DNA from: Thuidium tamariscinum
Taxonomy: Eukaryota > Streptophyta > Bryopsida > Hypnales > Thuidiaceae
DNA length: 64,000 bases
Reading direction: 5' to 3'
Assembly: GCA_947034885.2 (NCBI GenBank)
Contig: OX344752.2
Span: 1,054,001-1,118,000 of the forward strand
A model generated the notes under the pieces. It had not been told where the DNA came from, ran no database searches, and was given only the letters and a program-made list of their open reading frames with translations. The first letter of the stretch is position 1; every line of letters begins with the position of its first letter. A program made the position numbers and the translations under genes. This document shows positions 62,579 through 64,000 of this stretch, piece by piece.

Positions 62579-63439
62579 AGGTGAATGCAAGAAATACTTG
62601 TACTATTCGTTACATTTTTTGGTTTTGGTGATTTAGTACTATGAATACTATGAGTATTATGAGTACTACAAGTACTATGAGTACTATATGAAGTTTAGAA
62701 GAATAAATGTAGACCGTCTATTGAAATTTTGATCTACGGTTCTAATGATACATGGATCCAAGATCAAGGATCATAAAGTCGCCATAAAAACAATCTATAG
62801 TTGCGGATCATGGAAAAAAAGTCTACAGTGCACAAAATGTGAACCTACAATAGGGCTATACAATCCTATCGTGTACCCTTGAGCCCTATTTGAAGATAGA
62901 AGTTCATATTTATACTAGAAAATCACAATTTTACATTTCTATTTTTGGAAATTCCTTAAACCATTCGAAAAATTAATATTAAAAATGGCAATTGTTCCTA
63001 ATTTGGATCCCTTTTCAAATATTGCAACAAAAAGCAAAATTATATTTTTTATTATTAAAAAATTCATTGGAAATGTTGTTCATTTTAGATCCATGTAGAA
63101 CTTTATTGTGATAGGCAATCAAAAATCCCTCTCTTGGAAAGTTGTGTTTCTATAGTAGAAAACACTATGCAAATTTCATAATATAACTTTTCTAAAAAGC
63201 TACTCCATAGTACTAAAAACCTCCAAATTGTAATTTGTGACATTCAATTGCTAGTACTATTTTAATATTAAACTATTTTTGAAAATTATGAAAAAATTAA
63301 GGAAGGTGTATGATAGTCACAAGTACCTTTCTTATTAATCCTAAGTCATTTGGAGCTTAAACACAAAAATCATGGTCAAATAACATATCCGCACTTAAGT
63401 TGTGATGGAAAATAGTAGAAGTGTTTCTTGCATTCACCC
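62579..63439. mobile_element. Short inverted-repeat transposon (same family)
   Basis: 861 bp. Left end (A)GGTGAATGCAAGAAATACT, right end read inward GGGTGAATGCAAGAAACACT, with a perfect 4-bp duplication TACA (62575-62578 and 63440-63443). A run of GTACTATGA-like units at 62637-62692 matches the motif that is dense in the 13.7-kb element. The right ~240 bp match the left subterminal sequence of that element, inverted. Confidence 0.9.
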
Positions 63440-63443
63440 TACA

Positions 63444-64000
63444 CTCTACTTATCAGCAACAAAAAAGAAAATGAATTCAAAAATAAGCTAGATGAATGAT
63501 ACTTTCACATTCCCACATCTAAAAGTTGCATTTGAAAAAAATCTACAAAGTCAGTATTGAAAGTACATATTCTCCTACCACAATATTCAATTTGAATCAA
63601 GAAAAAATGCAGAAAAAATTCAAGATCAATAGCATTTGCCAATATTACACTACCACTCATTGGAATCAAAATGCAAGATGAATAATTTCAACACCTTTTC
63701 TACTATAACATTGAGAATTAGTGTATAATTTACAAATATGGTAGTTTCAATAAGTATTAGTAACTTGCAATTCTATTTGTAAGTATCTTACAATTGAGTC
63801 TATAGAAAGTTCAATACAAAGCAAAAACATGCACCTTCAATTCCAATACTCTTAAAGAAACAAGTCTCTACCTATAAGTTTCCCAAAAAGAACTAGAGGG
63901 ATGGAAAAGCAATATCTGCTCTGCAACTTTTGACGAAGGCACTATCCTTTTTAGCTTGCAAATTCAAATGGTAGGTAAAAATGAACAAATCATCATTAAA
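63444..64000. other. Intergenic, no gene recognised
   Basis: AT-rich to the window edge; nothing supported. Confidence 0.4.

Noticed and set aside
1-64000. tRNA, rRNA and known small RNA genes
   Set aside because: I scanned for typical tRNA box sequences and conserved rRNA segments and saw none that I would defend.

Overview
The window is nuclear DNA of a land plant. Genes are split by many GT-AG introns, there is a Ty1/copia retrotransposon with a plant-type layout, a plant DHX29/DExH7-type helicase gene and a secreted class III peroxidase gene. The AT-rich intergenic DNA is packed with inverted-repeat elements. An intronless peroxidase and the transposon types fit a non-seed plant (moss or liverwort) better than a flowering plant, but that is a guess; nothing here fixes the species.

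Layout. 1-10.5 kb is intergenic: a five-copy ~220-bp tandem array (203-1290), a three-copy ~132-bp array (2921-3322) and one short inverted-repeat transposon (5110-5836). 10826-24461 (+) is a complete 36-exon DExH-box RNA helicase gene; the exon chain I read by eye keeps frame throughout and gives 1518 aa. 24.5-29.2 kb is repeats. 29193-37554 is a decayed copia element (reverse orientation, 5-bp target duplication CTTCA) carrying five later insertions in up to three nested layers. 55720-56706 (-) is the peroxidase gene. 57807-59214 and 53868-54294 are Harbinger-like non-autonomous elements, and 60.8-63.4 kb holds two more short elements.

The main discovery is 40018-53741: a 13.7-kb DNA transposon with matching ~30-bp terminal inverted repeats (starting GGGTGAATTCACGAAACACT) and a 4-bp target duplication, CTAT. 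On the + strand it carries a four-exon transposase gene with an apparent D-D-D/E catalytic set. On the - strand, convergent with it, lies a 12-exon reading frame that encodes a basic N-terminal region, a coiled coil, a RING-like finger and then a full pre-SET/SET/post-SET histone lysine methyltransferase. Six short elements in the window (5110, 25982, 34864, 36415, 60803, 62579) share its ends and subterminal sequence, and four of them have clear 4-bp target duplications, so this is an expanded family with a large coding member. Four-bp duplications plus a DDD/E transposase resemble the Sola superfamily, but I could not search to confirm this.

Both transposon genes in this copy contain in-frame stops, each one C-to-T change from a sense codon, so this copy is probably decaying. 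The methyltransferase may act on chromatin at the element, its relatives or the host; that is inference.
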